Of a DNA stretch of 64,000 nt, positions 7,722-16,573 are shown piece after piece; the stretch's first letter is position 1; each line of letters starts with the position of its first letter. The position numbers were made by a program, and so were the translations under genes. The notes below the pieces were generated by a model. The model was given only the letters and a program-made list of their open reading frames with translations. It was not told where the DNA came from and did not search any database. The stretch is from Anaerohabitans sp964387285 (lineage in GTDB: Bacteria; Zhuqueibacterota; Zhuqueibacteria; Residuimicrobiales; Residuimicrobiaceae), in assembly GCA_964387285.1 (NCBI GenBank), contig CAYLWO010000004.1:62001-126000 (forward strand). Reading direction: 5' to 3'.

Positions 7722-9029
7722 TTATATGCTGTTCAAGACATCGGCCAGGGTGGGACGACCGATCTCCTGCAAATCATAATATACGCGGGTGCACGGCTTG
7801 TCGATTTTGATGATGCGGCGCAAATCGATAGGCGTGCCGATAATGACGCTGTCGCAGGGAACGGCCTTGATGGTCGCCTGCAAATCAGCCATCTGTTTTT
7901 TGCCATACCCCATGGCCGGCAATAGCATGCCGATCTCGGGGTATTGCACAAAAGTCTGCTTTAAGGTGCCTTTCAAAAAAGGTCTGGGATCGATGATTCT
8001 CTCTGCGCCAAAAGCACGGGCGGCCATCATGCCGGCGCCGAATTTCATGCCGCCATGGGTCAACGTTGGTCCATCCTCGATCACGAGCACGGATTTGCCG
8101 GCGATTACATCGGGCCGTTCCACGTGAATGGGCGAAGCGGCATCCACCACCGTCGCTTTGGGATTGACCTTGCGGATATTCTCCCGCACCAACTGCAGAT
8201 CGGCTGCATTGGCTTCCACTTCCTTATTGATCACCACGCAGTGCGCCATGCGTAAATTGGTTTCGCCCGGGTGATAACTTAATTCATGACCCGGCCGTAA
8301 GGGATCAACGACGACGATATGAAGATTGGGTTGATAGAAAGGCGTGTCGTTGTTTCCGCCGTCCCAGATGATGACATCCGCTTCCTGTTCCGCCTGCCGC
8401 AGAATCGCCTCATAATCCACGCCGGCATAAATCACACCGCCGTGACTGACAAAGGGTTCATACTCTTCCATCTCTTCGATGGTGCAGTGGTTTTTCTCCA
8501 TATCTTTGACAGAAGCGAAGCGTTGCACCTTTTGTTTAACCAGATCGCCATACGGCATGGGATGTCTGACCGCCACAACTTTTTTGCCTTTGCTGCGTAA
8601 AATTTCAGCCACGCGGCGGCCGGTCTGACTCTTGCCGCAACCCGTGCGCACCGCGCACACCGCCACGACCGGTTTGCTGGATTTGAGCATGGCATGGCGC
8701 GGTCCTAACAAGGAAAAAGTGGCGCCGCAGGCGTTGACCAGAGAAGCCTGATGCATGACATACTCATGGCTCACATCACTGTAACTGAAAAAAACTTCAT
8801 CGATCTTGTGGCGATGAACGAGCCCGGCTAATTCCGATTCTGCATGAATGGGAATGCCGTGCGGATAAAGGGAACCGGCCAATTCTGCCGGATAATGCCT
8901 GCCGTCGATGTTGGGGATTTGCGTTGCGGTAAAAGCAACCACCTGATAGTCGGAATTATTGCGGAAATAGACGTTGAAATTATGAAAGTCGCGTCCCGCT
9001 GCGCCCATAATTATCACTTTTTTGGACAT
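7722..9029 (-). CDS. COG2403-type P-loop protein, cyclic 2,3-diphosphoglycerate synthetase-like
   Basis: A 435-residue cytoplasmic protein. The N-terminal 120 residues look like a Rossmann-type domain (KKVIIMGAAGRDFHNFN). A P-loop follows at about 127-135 (VRTGCGKSQ), then DVIIWDGGNND (about 229-239) and VVVDPLRPGHE resemble Walker B and switch elements. This architecture matches the family annotated as predicted GTPase (COG2403) or cyclic 2,3-diphosphoglycerate synthetase. Substrate in bacteria is not established as far as I know. It precedes arcC in transcription, with 108 bp and a hairpin between. The start ATG at 9029 has GGAG five bases upstream. Confidence 0.82.
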   Translation of the reverse strand: MSKKVIIMGAAGRDFHNFNVYFRNNSDYQVVAFTATQIPNIDGRHYPAELAGSLYPHGIPIHAESELAGLVHRHKIDEVFFSYSDVSHEYVMHQASLVNACGATFSLLGPRHAMLKSSKPVVAVCAVRTGCGKSQTGRRVAEILRSKGKKVVAVRHPMPYGDLVKQKVQRFASVKDMEKNHCTIEEMEEYEPFVSHGGVIYAGVDYEAILRQAEQEADVIIWDGGNNDTPFYQPNLHIVVVDPLRPGHELSYHPGETNLRMAHCVVINKEVEANAADLQLVRENIRKVNPKATVVDAASPIHVERPDVIAGKSVLVIEDGPTLTHGGMKFGAGMMAARAFGAERIIDPRPFLKGTLKQTFVQYPEIGMLLPAMGYGKKQMADLQATIKAVPCDSVIIGTPIDLRRIIKIDKPCTRVYYDLQEIGRPTLADVLNSI

Positions 9030-9049
9030 AAAATCTCCAGAGTTCGGTT

Positions 9050-9146
9050 ATGTTTTTCGGTTAATGAAAACCTGTCAGGAGCGAATAAGATTTTAATTGC
9101 ACTCGCTCGGTCAGGTTGCCAATTACATTTCAAACCGAAAAAGCAT
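9050..9146. repeat. Long imperfect inverted repeat upstream of the COG2403 gene
   Basis: ATGTTTTTCGGTT (9050-9062) is the near reverse complement of AACCGAAAAAGCAT (9133-9146). Within it AACCTGTCAGGAGCGA pairs imperfectly with TCGCTCGGTCAGGTT. Together they could fold as one hairpin about 97 bp long in the 190-bp space between dusB and the COG2403 gene, just outside that gene's ribosome site. Confidence 0.55.
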
Positions 9147-9219
9147 CACGAAAAAGCGATGTAATGGGACCAGACAAACACCTGGGACAGGAATACGCAC
9201 TGCCTTGCTGTCGCGAACT

Positions 9220-10197
9220 TCATTCTGCCGTCGCCGGACTGGTTTGGATGAATTTCAAATAATCCCGCAGATCGTTCAATACTTCTGCCGGGTCGTTTTT
9301 GCGAAAAAGCTCTTTGCGAAAAACCGTTGCTTTCGGCATGCCTTTGATGTAAAAAGCGATCTGCTTGCGCATCAAAATGGCCGCATAACGGCCGTCGGTC
9401 TCTTGTTGCATCTGCAGATGACGCATGCACAGTTCCAACCGTTCACAATAACTGGGCAACTCCATGAGGATGCCGTCATCGAGGTAACGGTTGATCTGGG
9501 AAAAGATCCACGGATTACCGCGTGCAGCGCGACCGACCATGACCAGATCGCAACCGGTTTCCTCGATCATACGCGCCGCATCCAAAGCTGAATTGATGTC
9601 GCCGTTGCCGATGACCGGAATGGTCACAGCTTCCTTGACTGCACGGATCACATGCCAGTCTGCGGCGCCGGTAAAGCCCATTTTCTGGGTCCGGGGATGA
9701 ACCGTCACCGCAGCCACGCCTGCTTGTTGTACCCGTTGGCAGGCCTCTACGACCACATTTTCATTCCAACCGCTGCGTAATTTGACGGTTACCGGAATGT
9801 CGGTTGATTGCACCACGGCTTTGGCAATGGCTTCGATAGCGTCCAGATCGCGTAAAAGTGCGGAACCGCCGCCGCGGCGCACCACTTTTTTCGCAGGACA
9901 TCCGCAATTGATGTCGATCAAATCCGGTCGCAACGCACTGACGATGCGTCCGGCCTGGCCTAACGTTTCCGCATCAGCGCCGAAAAGCTGAATGCTGATG
10001 GGGCGCTCTTCTTCGCTGAAGCGGGCAATATCCAGGCTCTTTTTTCCGTCCCGGATCAAACCGTCAGCAGACGCCATCTCTGTCACCACCAGCGCCGCGC
10101 CAAAAGAGCGACAGATGCGGCGAAACACGCCGTCTGTCCAGCCGGCCAAAGGAGCTAGAACCGTTTTATTCTTTAAAGCAAGGTTCGCAATAATCAC
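9220..10197 (-). CDS. dusB: tRNA-dihydrouridine synthase, DusB-like
   Basis: This is an FMN enzyme that reduces uridine in the tRNA D-loop. The 325-residue protein begins with a TIM-barrel opening (TVLAPLAGWTDGVFRRICR) and shows the catalytic cysteine Cys100 in DINCGCPAKKVVRRGGGSALL, the DusB signature, then HPRTQKMGFTG and PVIGNGDI. A C-terminal helical domain includes IAFYIKGMP. A GTG start at 10197 is assumed; no clear Shine-Dalgarno precedes it. It is the first visible gene of the minus-strand housekeeping series and is divergent from the 184-aa unknown gene. Confidence 0.94.
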   Translation of the reverse strand: MIIANLALKNKTVLAPLAGWTDGVFRRICRSFGAALVVTEMASADGLIRDGKKSLDIARFSEEERPISIQLFGADAETLGQAGRIVSALRPDLIDINCGCPAKKVVRRGGGSALLRDLDAIEAIAKAVVQSTDIPVTVKLRSGWNENVVVEACQRVQQAGVAAVTVHPRTQKMGFTGAADWHVIRAVKEAVTIPVIGNGDINSALDAARMIEETGCDLVMVGRAARGNPWIFSQINRYLDDGILMELPSYCERLELCMRHLQMQQETDGRYAAILMRKQIAFYIKGMPKATVFRKELFRKNDPAEVLNDLRDYLKFIQTSPATAE

Positions 10198-10266
10198 AAA
10201 ATAATTTAGCGGTTTTAAGAATGCAAATCAAGGAATACTTTATGATCCGCAGGATTGAAAAACAAC

Positions 10267-10295
10267 TTGTAAAGCAGAAAAAAAATCTTTAATAT
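10267..10295 (+). promoter_or_regulatory. Candidate sigma70-type promoter
   Basis: TTGTAA (10267-10272), 17-base spacer, TAATAT (10290-10295), upstream of the gene starting at 10329, which also has AGGAG eight bases before its ATG. Each box matches 4 of 6 consensus positions. Confidence 0.4.
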
Positions 10296-10328
10296 TGTAC
10301 AAGTCATTAAAAATCAGGAGACTCGGTT

Positions 10329-10883
10329 ATGACCGCAAAATACGTCCAGGTAGTTTTTGAGGCGAAAGAGGAATTTATCAGAGGCTATCTGCAGGGGTTT
10401 ATGGCCGGCAAAGGGGCAACCTGGCGTTACTTTTTCAATCATAACGCCGGCATCAAGGCCGAATCTTTGAAAGAAAAAATTCGCGAATGGACTTCGCTGT
10501 CTGACAAGTACCAGTACCTGATTTTGCCACAGGAACTGTACGACGGTGTCAAACAGTCCGGATTACAGGTACTCTCCAGCCAACCGGTTGCTGCAGGAAA
10601 ATTCAGCGTCACAGTCAAGTGCGCTTGCGCCAAAGAAACGCAAGAGATAAAAAAAATAATCGCTGAAAAGCCGGCCGATTTGCAGACATTAGACTGGCAA
10701 GAAGACGAAAAAACCGATAAAAAGGCTCATGGCGTGGAACTGTATACACCGGCACATGAGTATACCTGTGAAGCGAGCGGCTCTTTTGCAGGCGAGATTG
10801 AAACCGTGATCGAATTTCGCAGAAAACTAGCCGAACATTCGGTGGTAGATGCCAGGCAGATTGAACTGGAATTTGCTGAATAA
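10329..10883 (+). CDS. Conserved-looking protein of unknown function (184 aa)
   Basis: I do not recognise the family. The product is soluble, charged and slightly acidic, with no signal peptide or membrane segment. It starts with AKYVQVVFEAKEEFIRGYLQGF, has two cysteines in VKCACAKETQE, and ends with an acidic strand-like QIELEFAE. The mixed alpha-beta pattern with two similar halves (each with a strand followed by a helix) suggests a small ferredoxin-like fold, but this is only an impression. The gene has a strong ribosome site and a candidate promoter and is alone between divergent dusB and the following secreted protein. Confidence 0.7.
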   Translation: MTAKYVQVVFEAKEEFIRGYLQGFMAGKGATWRYFFNHNAGIKAESLKEKIREWTSLSDKYQYLILPQELYDGVKQSGLQVLSSQPVAAGKFSVTVKCACAKETQEIKKIIAEKPADLQTLDWQEDEKTDKKAHGVELYTPAHEYTCEASGSFAGEIETVIEFRRKLAEHSVVDARQIELEFAE

Positions 10884-11044
10884 AATATTCCGCCAAGCGC
10901 CGGCTTGATTACATGCCGGCTGGTGATCACCTCCCGCATCGCAAGCCGATGGTGGGGCACAGACTCATCACAATGCTTAGTAAACCGATTTCATCGCAAG
11001 ATTTCCTTCATGCACGAATCATTGTCTCAGGTGGAACTGATATC

Positions 11045-13009
11045 ATGCGTTCATTCCTCGCAACCCTGACCTGTTTGATTGGCCTCTTCCCTTTGGATAA
11101 CTCTTATCCCGCAGACATAAAAATCACCGGCAAATGGCTGTCATGCAAATCAGATCATTTCACTCTTTATGGCAATGCCGGACAGAGCGACCTGGTCGCT
11201 ACCGCGACGAGATTGGAGCAATTCCGCCATGCCCTGGTTATGCTTTCCGGTCTACGCAGCGTTAAATCATCTATTCCGGTACATGTCTTTGTGTTTAAAG
11301 ACCAGGCTGCCTTCTCCCCTTTCAGTCTGGTCTACCAAAGCAAACGACAGGAGCTCGGCGGCTATTTCATGTCTCGGGAAGATGCCATTTATCTGGCGGT
11401 GGATGCCGAGGTTGATGATGTTATCTATCATGAATACGCCCATTTTTTTCTCCACAACAATCTTCCGGATATACCTCTATGGTTTAATGAAGGTTTTGCC
11501 GAATATTTCAGCTCATTCGCTTATGAAAAGAACTCTATCGATATCGGTTTGCCAAACAGGGAAAACATCCCGATCCTCAGAGATATGACCTGGATGACCT
11601 TTCAGCAACTGTTTACAGTAGAAAATCTGTTCCAGGAAAGCAACGATCTTAAAAGACGGCTCTTTTATGCTCAATCCTGGGCTCTCGTTCACTTTCTGCT
11701 GCATGCTCACAGTGAGACCTGGCGATTGACCGAATTGTCGCAATTTATCACGCTGCTGGCAAAAGGGACTCGACCTTTGGACGCATTGCAAAGTGTTTAC
11801 CAGGTTGATGCCCAGTTGCTGGACAAAGAGGTCAATGAGTACATCACCAGATATTTATTAAATTCCATCCGCATCAACTCGAAAACATTTTACCAACCGA
11901 CCATCAGCGAAGTGAAACCGATGGCCGTCGATGAGGTCAATTTTCGACTCGGCGATTTGCTGGCCCATCAAGGCGAGGAGCGCTGGGCTGAAGCCCGGGA
12001 ACTATTTGATGCACTCGTCGCCCGTAATCCCGGTTTTGGTAAAAGTTACGGCGGTCTGGGTTATCTTTGTCTGCAAAAAGAGGAATATGCAGCAGCCTCA
12101 GGTTATTTGACCCAGGCTGTCACCTTGACTCCGGAAGACGCCTGGTTGCAATGGTTGCATGGTCATTGCCTGATCAGCGATCTGCAAAATCGAAAGGAGG
12201 CGCCGGACAGTGTGACGGTCAATACGGTTCTGCTGGCACGCAGTGCTTTACAGAAAGCCATGACCTTGGACAGCACTTTTATCGAATCCTGGGCTGATTT
12301 CGGTCGCACCTTTCTGATCTCCTCGATCGGTCCCAGAAGGCCGGGTATTCTCGCGCTGGAAACAGCCTTGTCGCGCATGCCCCATCGCATGGATATTGCC
12401 CTGAACCTGTTGGAACTGTATTTGCGCAACAACGATTCAAGCAAAGTAGCGGTTTTATATGAAAAAGTGATCGCTCCGCGAGCTGATTTTGAGCAAAAGA
12501 AAAGCGCGCTGGAACGGATAGCCTGGTCGGAATTGAAACTGGCAAGTGAGTTGATGCAAAACGGCCGTTATGAAGCAGCGCAGGCCAAACTGACTCATGC
12601 AACCAGCCTGACCCAGGACCCGGAAGTGCAAAGGCAGGCGCAGGAATTGTTACAATACCTCGAAAAGCACAAATCAATCGACAAACTGAACAGCGCCATG
12701 AACAAGTTGAAAATCGCAGTCAATCACGTCAATGCCAAAGAGTACAAACAGGCATTGGAATTGGCCAAGCAGGCGACCAACGAGTGTGCAGACTCACGCG
12801 TTCTGAAGGCAGCTGCAGATATGGAAAAAGAGATAGCACGAAGAAAACAGATCGATCTTTATAACGCAGCTTTGGCAGCTGGTCGTCAAGACAAGTTTAA
12901 ACAAAGCGCTCAACTTTTACGTCAAGCTATTGCGGCTAACGCGGATCCCCAGATTACCGCGGATGCGCGCAAATTGTTGCAGGAATTGGATAAGTACTTG
13001 CCTGACTGA
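11045..13009 (+). CDS. Secreted HExxH (DUF1570/MA-type) peptidase-like protein with TPR repeats
   Basis: The start at 11045 gives 654 aa with a signal peptide (MRSFLATLTCLIGLFPLD) and an AGGTGG ribosome site; an upstream in-frame start would put a non-signal extension in front. A zinc-peptidase signature HEYAH is at residues 129-133, with LWFNEGFAEYF as the downstream glutamate helix, matching peptidase MA-like/DUF1570 proteins. From about residue 310 onward the protein is built of tetratricopeptide-like helices (ARELFDALVARNPGFGKSYG, EYAAASGYLTQAVTLTPEDA), then a long helical C-terminus. A periplasmic peptidase with protein-binding repeats is the likeliest role; substrate is unknown. Confidence 0.8.
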   Translation: MRSFLATLTCLIGLFPLDNSYPADIKITGKWLSCKSDHFTLYGNAGQSDLVATATRLEQFRHALVMLSGLRSVKSSIPVHVFVFKDQAAFSPFSLVYQSKRQELGGYFMSREDAIYLAVDAEVDDVIYHEYAHFFLHNNLPDIPLWFNEGFAEYFSSFAYEKNSIDIGLPNRENIPILRDMTWMTFQQLFTVENLFQESNDLKRRLFYAQSWALVHFLLHAHSETWRLTELSQFITLLAKGTRPLDALQSVYQVDAQLLDKEVNEYITRYLLNSIRINSKTFYQPTISEVKPMAVDEVNFRLGDLLAHQGEERWAEARELFDALVARNPGFGKSYGGLGYLCLQKEEYAAASGYLTQAVTLTPEDAWLQWLHGHCLISDLQNRKEAPDSVTVNTVLLARSALQKAMTLDSTFIESWADFGRTFLISSIGPRRPGILALETALSRMPHRMDIALNLLELYLRNNDSSKVAVLYEKVIAPRADFEQKKSALERIAWSELKLASELMQNGRYEAAQAKLTHATSLTQDPEVQRQAQELLQYLEKHKSIDKLNSAMNKLKIAVNHVNAKEYKQALELAKQATNECADSRVLKAAADMEKEIARRKQIDLYNAALAAGRQDKFKQSAQLLRQAIAANADPQITADARKLLQELDKYLPD

Positions 13010-13010
13010 T

Positions 13011-13041
13011 TGTTTTTCGAGCACAAATCGCTCAATTAAGG
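13011..13041. repeat. Palindromic repeat, family 1 (half element, copy b)
   Basis: Only the right half is present: TTTTTCGAGCACAAATCGC followed by TCAATTAAGG, immediately after the TGA of the preceding gene. The complete mirror-image sequence is found at 16564-16592. A TATAAT word follows at 13043-13048 and might serve the next gene, but I see no matching -35 box. Confidence 0.6.
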
Positions 13042-13072
13042 TTATAATAAACCAAACTATAATGGAGGCGTT

Positions 13073-14179
13073 ATGTTCAAGAGTTACAACACAACCCTCA
13101 CCACTGCCATAGGGATATTGCTGAGCTCCATCACAGCCCTGGCTCAGGAAACCACCGTCAAATTGCCGACCACCACTGATGCCAGCAGCTTTAACGTGAT
13201 CAAGAGCAATGACGTCAGTGTTCTCAAAGCGGCCGGCAATGGTCTGGTGGGCATTGGCGCCACCAACCCACGGGCTCAATTGGAAATCAGCGGCACAGAA
13301 GGATTGCTGGTTACATCAACTCATGGCAGCGGAACAGCGCTCGATCTGGGCGGAGGGAGCAGAGTGCACTGGTATGGGAAAAAATCGGCCTTCAGAGCCG
13401 GTTATGCCTATACTAACGATTGGAATGATGCTAATATAGGCGACTATTCCATTGCCATGGGATATCAGTGCAAGGCGAGTGGCGCCAATTCCATCGCCAT
13501 GGGAAAGAATTGCCGGGCAGACGCCGCGAATTCCATAGCCATTGGCACTGGTAGTAATACCAACGGCAGGCCAGGCAGCGTGGTTATCACCGACGCCACA
13601 CCTTATGAAACTTCTTATTCGGCCAGTAACAATGGTTTGACCATGCGTTTCAGCGGCGGTTACCGGTTATTTACCTCTTATTTTGATTCGATGTCCGGCG
13701 TATACATGCGCACCAATGCCAATGGCTGGAGCAGCTATTGCGACCGTAATAAAAAGGAAAATTTTAAAAAACTGGACGGCGAACTTGTTCTGCAAAAGAT
13801 CGATAAAATTCCCATCACAGAGTGGAATTATAAAAATGGCGATCCCACAATGAAATACATCGGCCCCATGGCTCAGGATTTCTGGCAGGCCTTTCGCCTG
13901 GCCGGCAACGACAGCCTGGGCATCAACAGCATCTGCATCGACGGGGTTAACATGGCCGCCATCCAGGCCCTGATCCGCAGAACCAACAGCCTGACCAACG
14001 CGCTGGAACAGCTCCAGGCGGAAAAGGTAAAGAACGCACAGCTTTCTCAAAAATTGCATCAACAGGAAAAAAGAATTGACGAACTGACCGGACGAATGAA
14101 AAGACTTGATCGAATATTGGCCGTGATAGAAGAAAATCGTGCGGAGGAACAGTGGGCTCTGCGCAAATCGTCCGAATAG
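13073..14179 (+). CDS. Secreted head-repeat protein with S74-type intramolecular chaperone domain
   Basis: A 368-residue exported protein (signal peptide ending near ITALAQ). Residues 120-175 contain YadA/Hep_Hag-like head repeats (DYSIAMGYQCKASGANSIAM, NSIAIGTGSN), expected to trimerise as a beta-roll. Residues about 220-320 resemble the Peptidase_S74 endosialidase chaperone domain (DRNKKENFKKLDGELVLQKI, YIGPMAQDFW, GVNMAAIQALI). The C-terminus is a coiled coil. The usual Ser of the S74 Ser-Lys dyad is Cys223 here, with Lys228 five residues later. S74 domains are best known from phage tail spikes but also occur in bacterial surface proteins; no phage genes surround it. GGAGG precedes the ATG. 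Confidence 0.82.
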   Translation: MFKSYNTTLTTAIGILLSSITALAQETTVKLPTTTDASSFNVIKSNDVSVLKAAGNGLVGIGATNPRAQLEISGTEGLLVTSTHGSGTALDLGGGSRVHWYGKKSAFRAGYAYTNDWNDANIGDYSIAMGYQCKASGANSIAMGKNCRADAANSIAIGTGSNTNGRPGSVVITDATPYETSYSASNNGLTMRFSGGYRLFTSYFDSMSGVYMRTNANGWSSYCDRNKKENFKKLDGELVLQKIDKIPITEWNYKNGDPTMKYIGPMAQDFWQAFRLAGNDSLGINSICIDGVNMAAIQALIRRTNSLTNALEQLQAEKVKNAQLSQKLHQQEKRIDELTGRMKRLDRILAVIEENRAEEQWALRKSSE

Positions 14180-14220
14180 CGTGCGAAGAGTGCAATCTGC
14201 AAAGAAACGTCAACACTCCC

Positions 14221-14455
14221 TGTCATTGCGAGCACAGCAGTTGGACTAAGGAATACCCATCCTCCTGAATGGAGCGAAGCAATCCCCTGACAAAGGGCAA
14301 AATCTTTGCGTAGAAAAGTGTGCGGTCCTGAGGATTGCTTCGGGCCGCAAAAAACGCGGCCCTTCTAAGAACACCTCTTGCAGTATTAGGGGATTGCTTC
14401 ACTCCAACGTAGATATTGTCCTTTGCCTGGTGCAACGTCTCCGTTCGCAATGACA
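14221..14455. repeat. Palindromic repeat, family 2 (copy a)
   Basis: A 235-bp element bounded by TGTCATTGCGA (14221-14231) and its exact reverse complement TCGCAATGACA (14445-14455). Inside is the hairpin GGGCCGC-AAAAAAC-GCGGCCC (14342-14362) and GGGGATTGCTTCACTCC. Related copies are at 58732 and, in part, at 60129. The intergenic stretch 14180-14611 contains this element and the next one; I see no gene in it. Confidence 0.8.
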
Positions 14456-14461
14456 GGATGA

Positions 14462-14515
14462 TAGTGTTATTTTTAGAAAGCACGGCATAATTGCCGTGGT
14501 ACATTCGCAATGACA
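14462..14515. repeat. Palindromic repeat, family 3 (copy b)
   Basis: TAGTGTTAT, then the stem GCACGGCA/TGCCGTGG, then GGTACATTCGCAATGACA. It abuts the family 2 element at its left. The copy at 60205 aligns over the whole length and has G-C where this one has A-T within the stem. Confidence 0.75.
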
Positions 14516-14611
14516 TCTGTGTTTTAACAATTACTCATTCCCGCAAGGCTAAAATACTATTCGTTCAATCTTTGTTCAGTGTCTTCCTTAATGCCAAAGA
14601 AAGAGTAACCA

Positions 14612-16573
14612 ATGAAAAACATCCTGATAGTGCTTTTATTCTGTTGTACCGGCCTGATCAGCCAGACCGCATCGATCACTTCTCCGGACGGCAATCTGCA
14701 CTTTACCTTTTCCCTCGAGAACACCAGCCTGGAGAAAGGCGTTCTCTATTATTCCCTCTTATACAAAAATCAGGAGGTCATCTTAAAATCGCGACTGGGC
14801 ATCATCACCAGCGATCTGCCCGACTGGACCAGCGGATTCACCCTGCTTAACCACAAGACCCGTGTGATCGAAGAGACCTGGAAACCGGTATATGGCGAAC
14901 GCAGCACCATAAAAAACCATTATCGCGAAGGTATCATGGATCTTTACAAAGACAACGACGAACACAAAAAATTCCAGCTGCAGGTCCGCGTCTATAATGA
15001 AGGCGCGGCGTTTTGCTATTACTTTCCGGAGGATATCTCCACTTCCATCATCAACATCAAAGATGAAAGAAGCGAATTCACGTTTGCCGAGGGCGCTCTG
15101 GCCTATGTAACCCCCTTTGCCCAGGAATTGTATCAGGCCGTTCCCTTGCAGAACTGGTCCTACGACACGCTGCTCCCTCTTTCACGCTGGTCGGCCAAAA
15201 CCGACGCCTATGAGAGCGAACGACCGCTGACCCTGGTGTTAGCTAATGGTTTGTACGCGGCTGTCGGCGAAGCGCAACTGGTGAACTATAGCCGCATGAA
15301 ATTTATACTAGCGCCTGATAAAAAGAATACTGTGCTGAGCAAACTGTTCGGCCCGGTCACGGAATCCTCTCCACTGCAAACACCGTGGCGAGTGATCATG
15401 GTTGCAGAAAAACCGGGTGATCTGATCGAAAACAACGATATATTTTTAAATCTCAATGCGCCCTGCGCCCTTGCTGATCCCTCCTGGATCAAACCGGGCA
15501 AAGTGATGCGCGAAGTCACCCTGTCCACCACCGGCGCTCTGGCGTGCGTGGACTTTTGCAGTCAACATAACATCCAGTATATAGAATTCGATGCCGGATG
15601 GTATGGTTATGAATATGCCAAAGAATCCGATGCCGCCAAAGTGGATGTGGATCCGCGCAGAAATCCCAAAAAGGATTTAGATCTGCTAAAAGTCATCGAG
15701 TATGCGCGGCAGAAAAACGTCGGCGTCATTCTTTACGTCAATCATCGCGCCCTGGAAAAACAGATGGATGAAATTTTTCCCATTTATAAGAAATGGGGCA
15801 TCAGCGGTTTGAAATTCGGATTTGTGCACGTGGGCTCGCACAAATGGACCTCCTGGGTACATGAGGCTGTGGCCAAAGCGGCTCAATATCATCTCATGGT
15901 CGACATTCACGATGAATACCGTCCCACCGGATTGAGCAGAACCTGGCCCAACCTGCTCACCCAGGAAGGCATTTACGGCAACGAATGCATGCCCGAAGCC
16001 AATCACAACGCCATCGTGCCCTTTACGCGCTTTTTAGCCGGGCCAGCGGATTATACCATCTGCTATTATCATCAGTCCGGCATCAAAAACGTTAAAGGCA
16101 TTAAAACCACCTCTGGCCATCAGCTGGCCTTGTCGGTTATTTTTTACAGCCCGCTGCAATTTGTCTTTTGGTACGACAAGCCCGCTGATTACCAGGGCGA
16201 ACCTGAAGTGGAATTTTTCGAGCATTTGCCTACGGTATGGGATGATACGCATGTGTTATGCGGTGAAATCGGCCAATACATCGCTGTGGCCAGAAAAAGC
16301 GGGGAAAAATGGTTTGTGGGGACTATTACCAACAACGATGCTCGCAAACTGGATGTGGCGCTTTCCTTTCTGGAAAACGATAAACAGTATCTTGCTTCTC
16401 TTTATACCGACGGCGGTGAAAAAATTAAAACACGCACCCATGTCAAGATCGACCGATTTTTGGTAAATTCGACTACTGTCCTCAAAGCCGATCTGCGCCC
16501 CTCCGGCGGCCTGGCCCTGGAGATCAGGCCGGCGCTAAAGGAGGACATGAAACGATATAAAAACCTAAATTGA
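14612..16573 (+). CDS. Glycoside hydrolase family 97 protein
   Basis: A secreted 653-aa GH97-type enzyme; members are alpha-glucosidases or alpha-galactosidases. A signal peptide (MKNILIVLLFCCTGLISQ) precedes an N-terminal beta-supersandwich, then a TIM barrel from about 300 (IQYIEFDAGWYGYEY, VGVILYVNHRALEKQ, HLMVDIHDEYRPTGLSRT) and a C-terminal beta domain. The barrel has Gly403 in KFGF where retaining GH97 enzymes have the Asp nucleophile, which resembles the inverting SusB type. By comparison with SusB as I remember it, Glu458 (GNEC) matches the acid, but Asp434 stands where SusB has its base Glu508. The stop codon lies inside a palindromic repeat. A decayed close copy lies at 37606. Confidence 0.9.
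   Translation: MKNILIVLLFCCTGLISQTASITSPDGNLHFTFSLENTSLEKGVLYYSLLYKNQEVILKSRLGIITSDLPDWTSGFTLLNHKTRVIEETWKPVYGERSTIKNHYREGIMDLYKDNDEHKKFQLQVRVYNEGAAFCYYFPEDISTSIINIKDERSEFTFAEGALAYVTPFAQELYQAVPLQNWSYDTLLPLSRWSAKTDAYESERPLTLVLANGLYAAVGEAQLVNYSRMKFILAPDKKNTVLSKLFGPVTESSPLQTPWRVIMVAEKPGDLIENNDIFLNLNAPCALADPSWIKPGKVMREVTLSTTGALACVDFCSQHNIQYIEFDAGWYGYEYAKESDAAKVDVDPRRNPKKDLDLLKVIEYARQKNVGVILYVNHRALEKQMDEIFPIYKKWGISGLKFGFVHVGSHKWTSWVHEAVAKAAQYHLMVDIHDEYRPTGLSRTWPNLLTQEGIYGNECMPEANHNAIVPFTRFLAGPADYTICYYHQSGIKNVKGIKTTSGHQLALSVIFYSPLQFVFWYDKPADYQGEPEVEFFEHLPTVWDDTHVLCGEIGQYIAVARKSGEKWFVGTITNNDARKLDVALSFLENDKQYLASLYTDGGEKIKTRTHVKIDRFLVNSTTVLKADLRPSGGLALEIRPALKEDMKRYKNLN

Noticed and set aside
13073..14179. 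A prophage tail-spike region
   Set aside because: The S74-type domain is the only phage-like feature. No capsid, terminase, integrase or lysis genes are near, and the protein has a bacterial export signal.
14221..14515. A CRISPR array from repeated GGATTGCTTC-type words
   Set aside because: The repeats are inverted or irregularly spaced, with no regular repeat-spacer pattern and no cas genes in the window.
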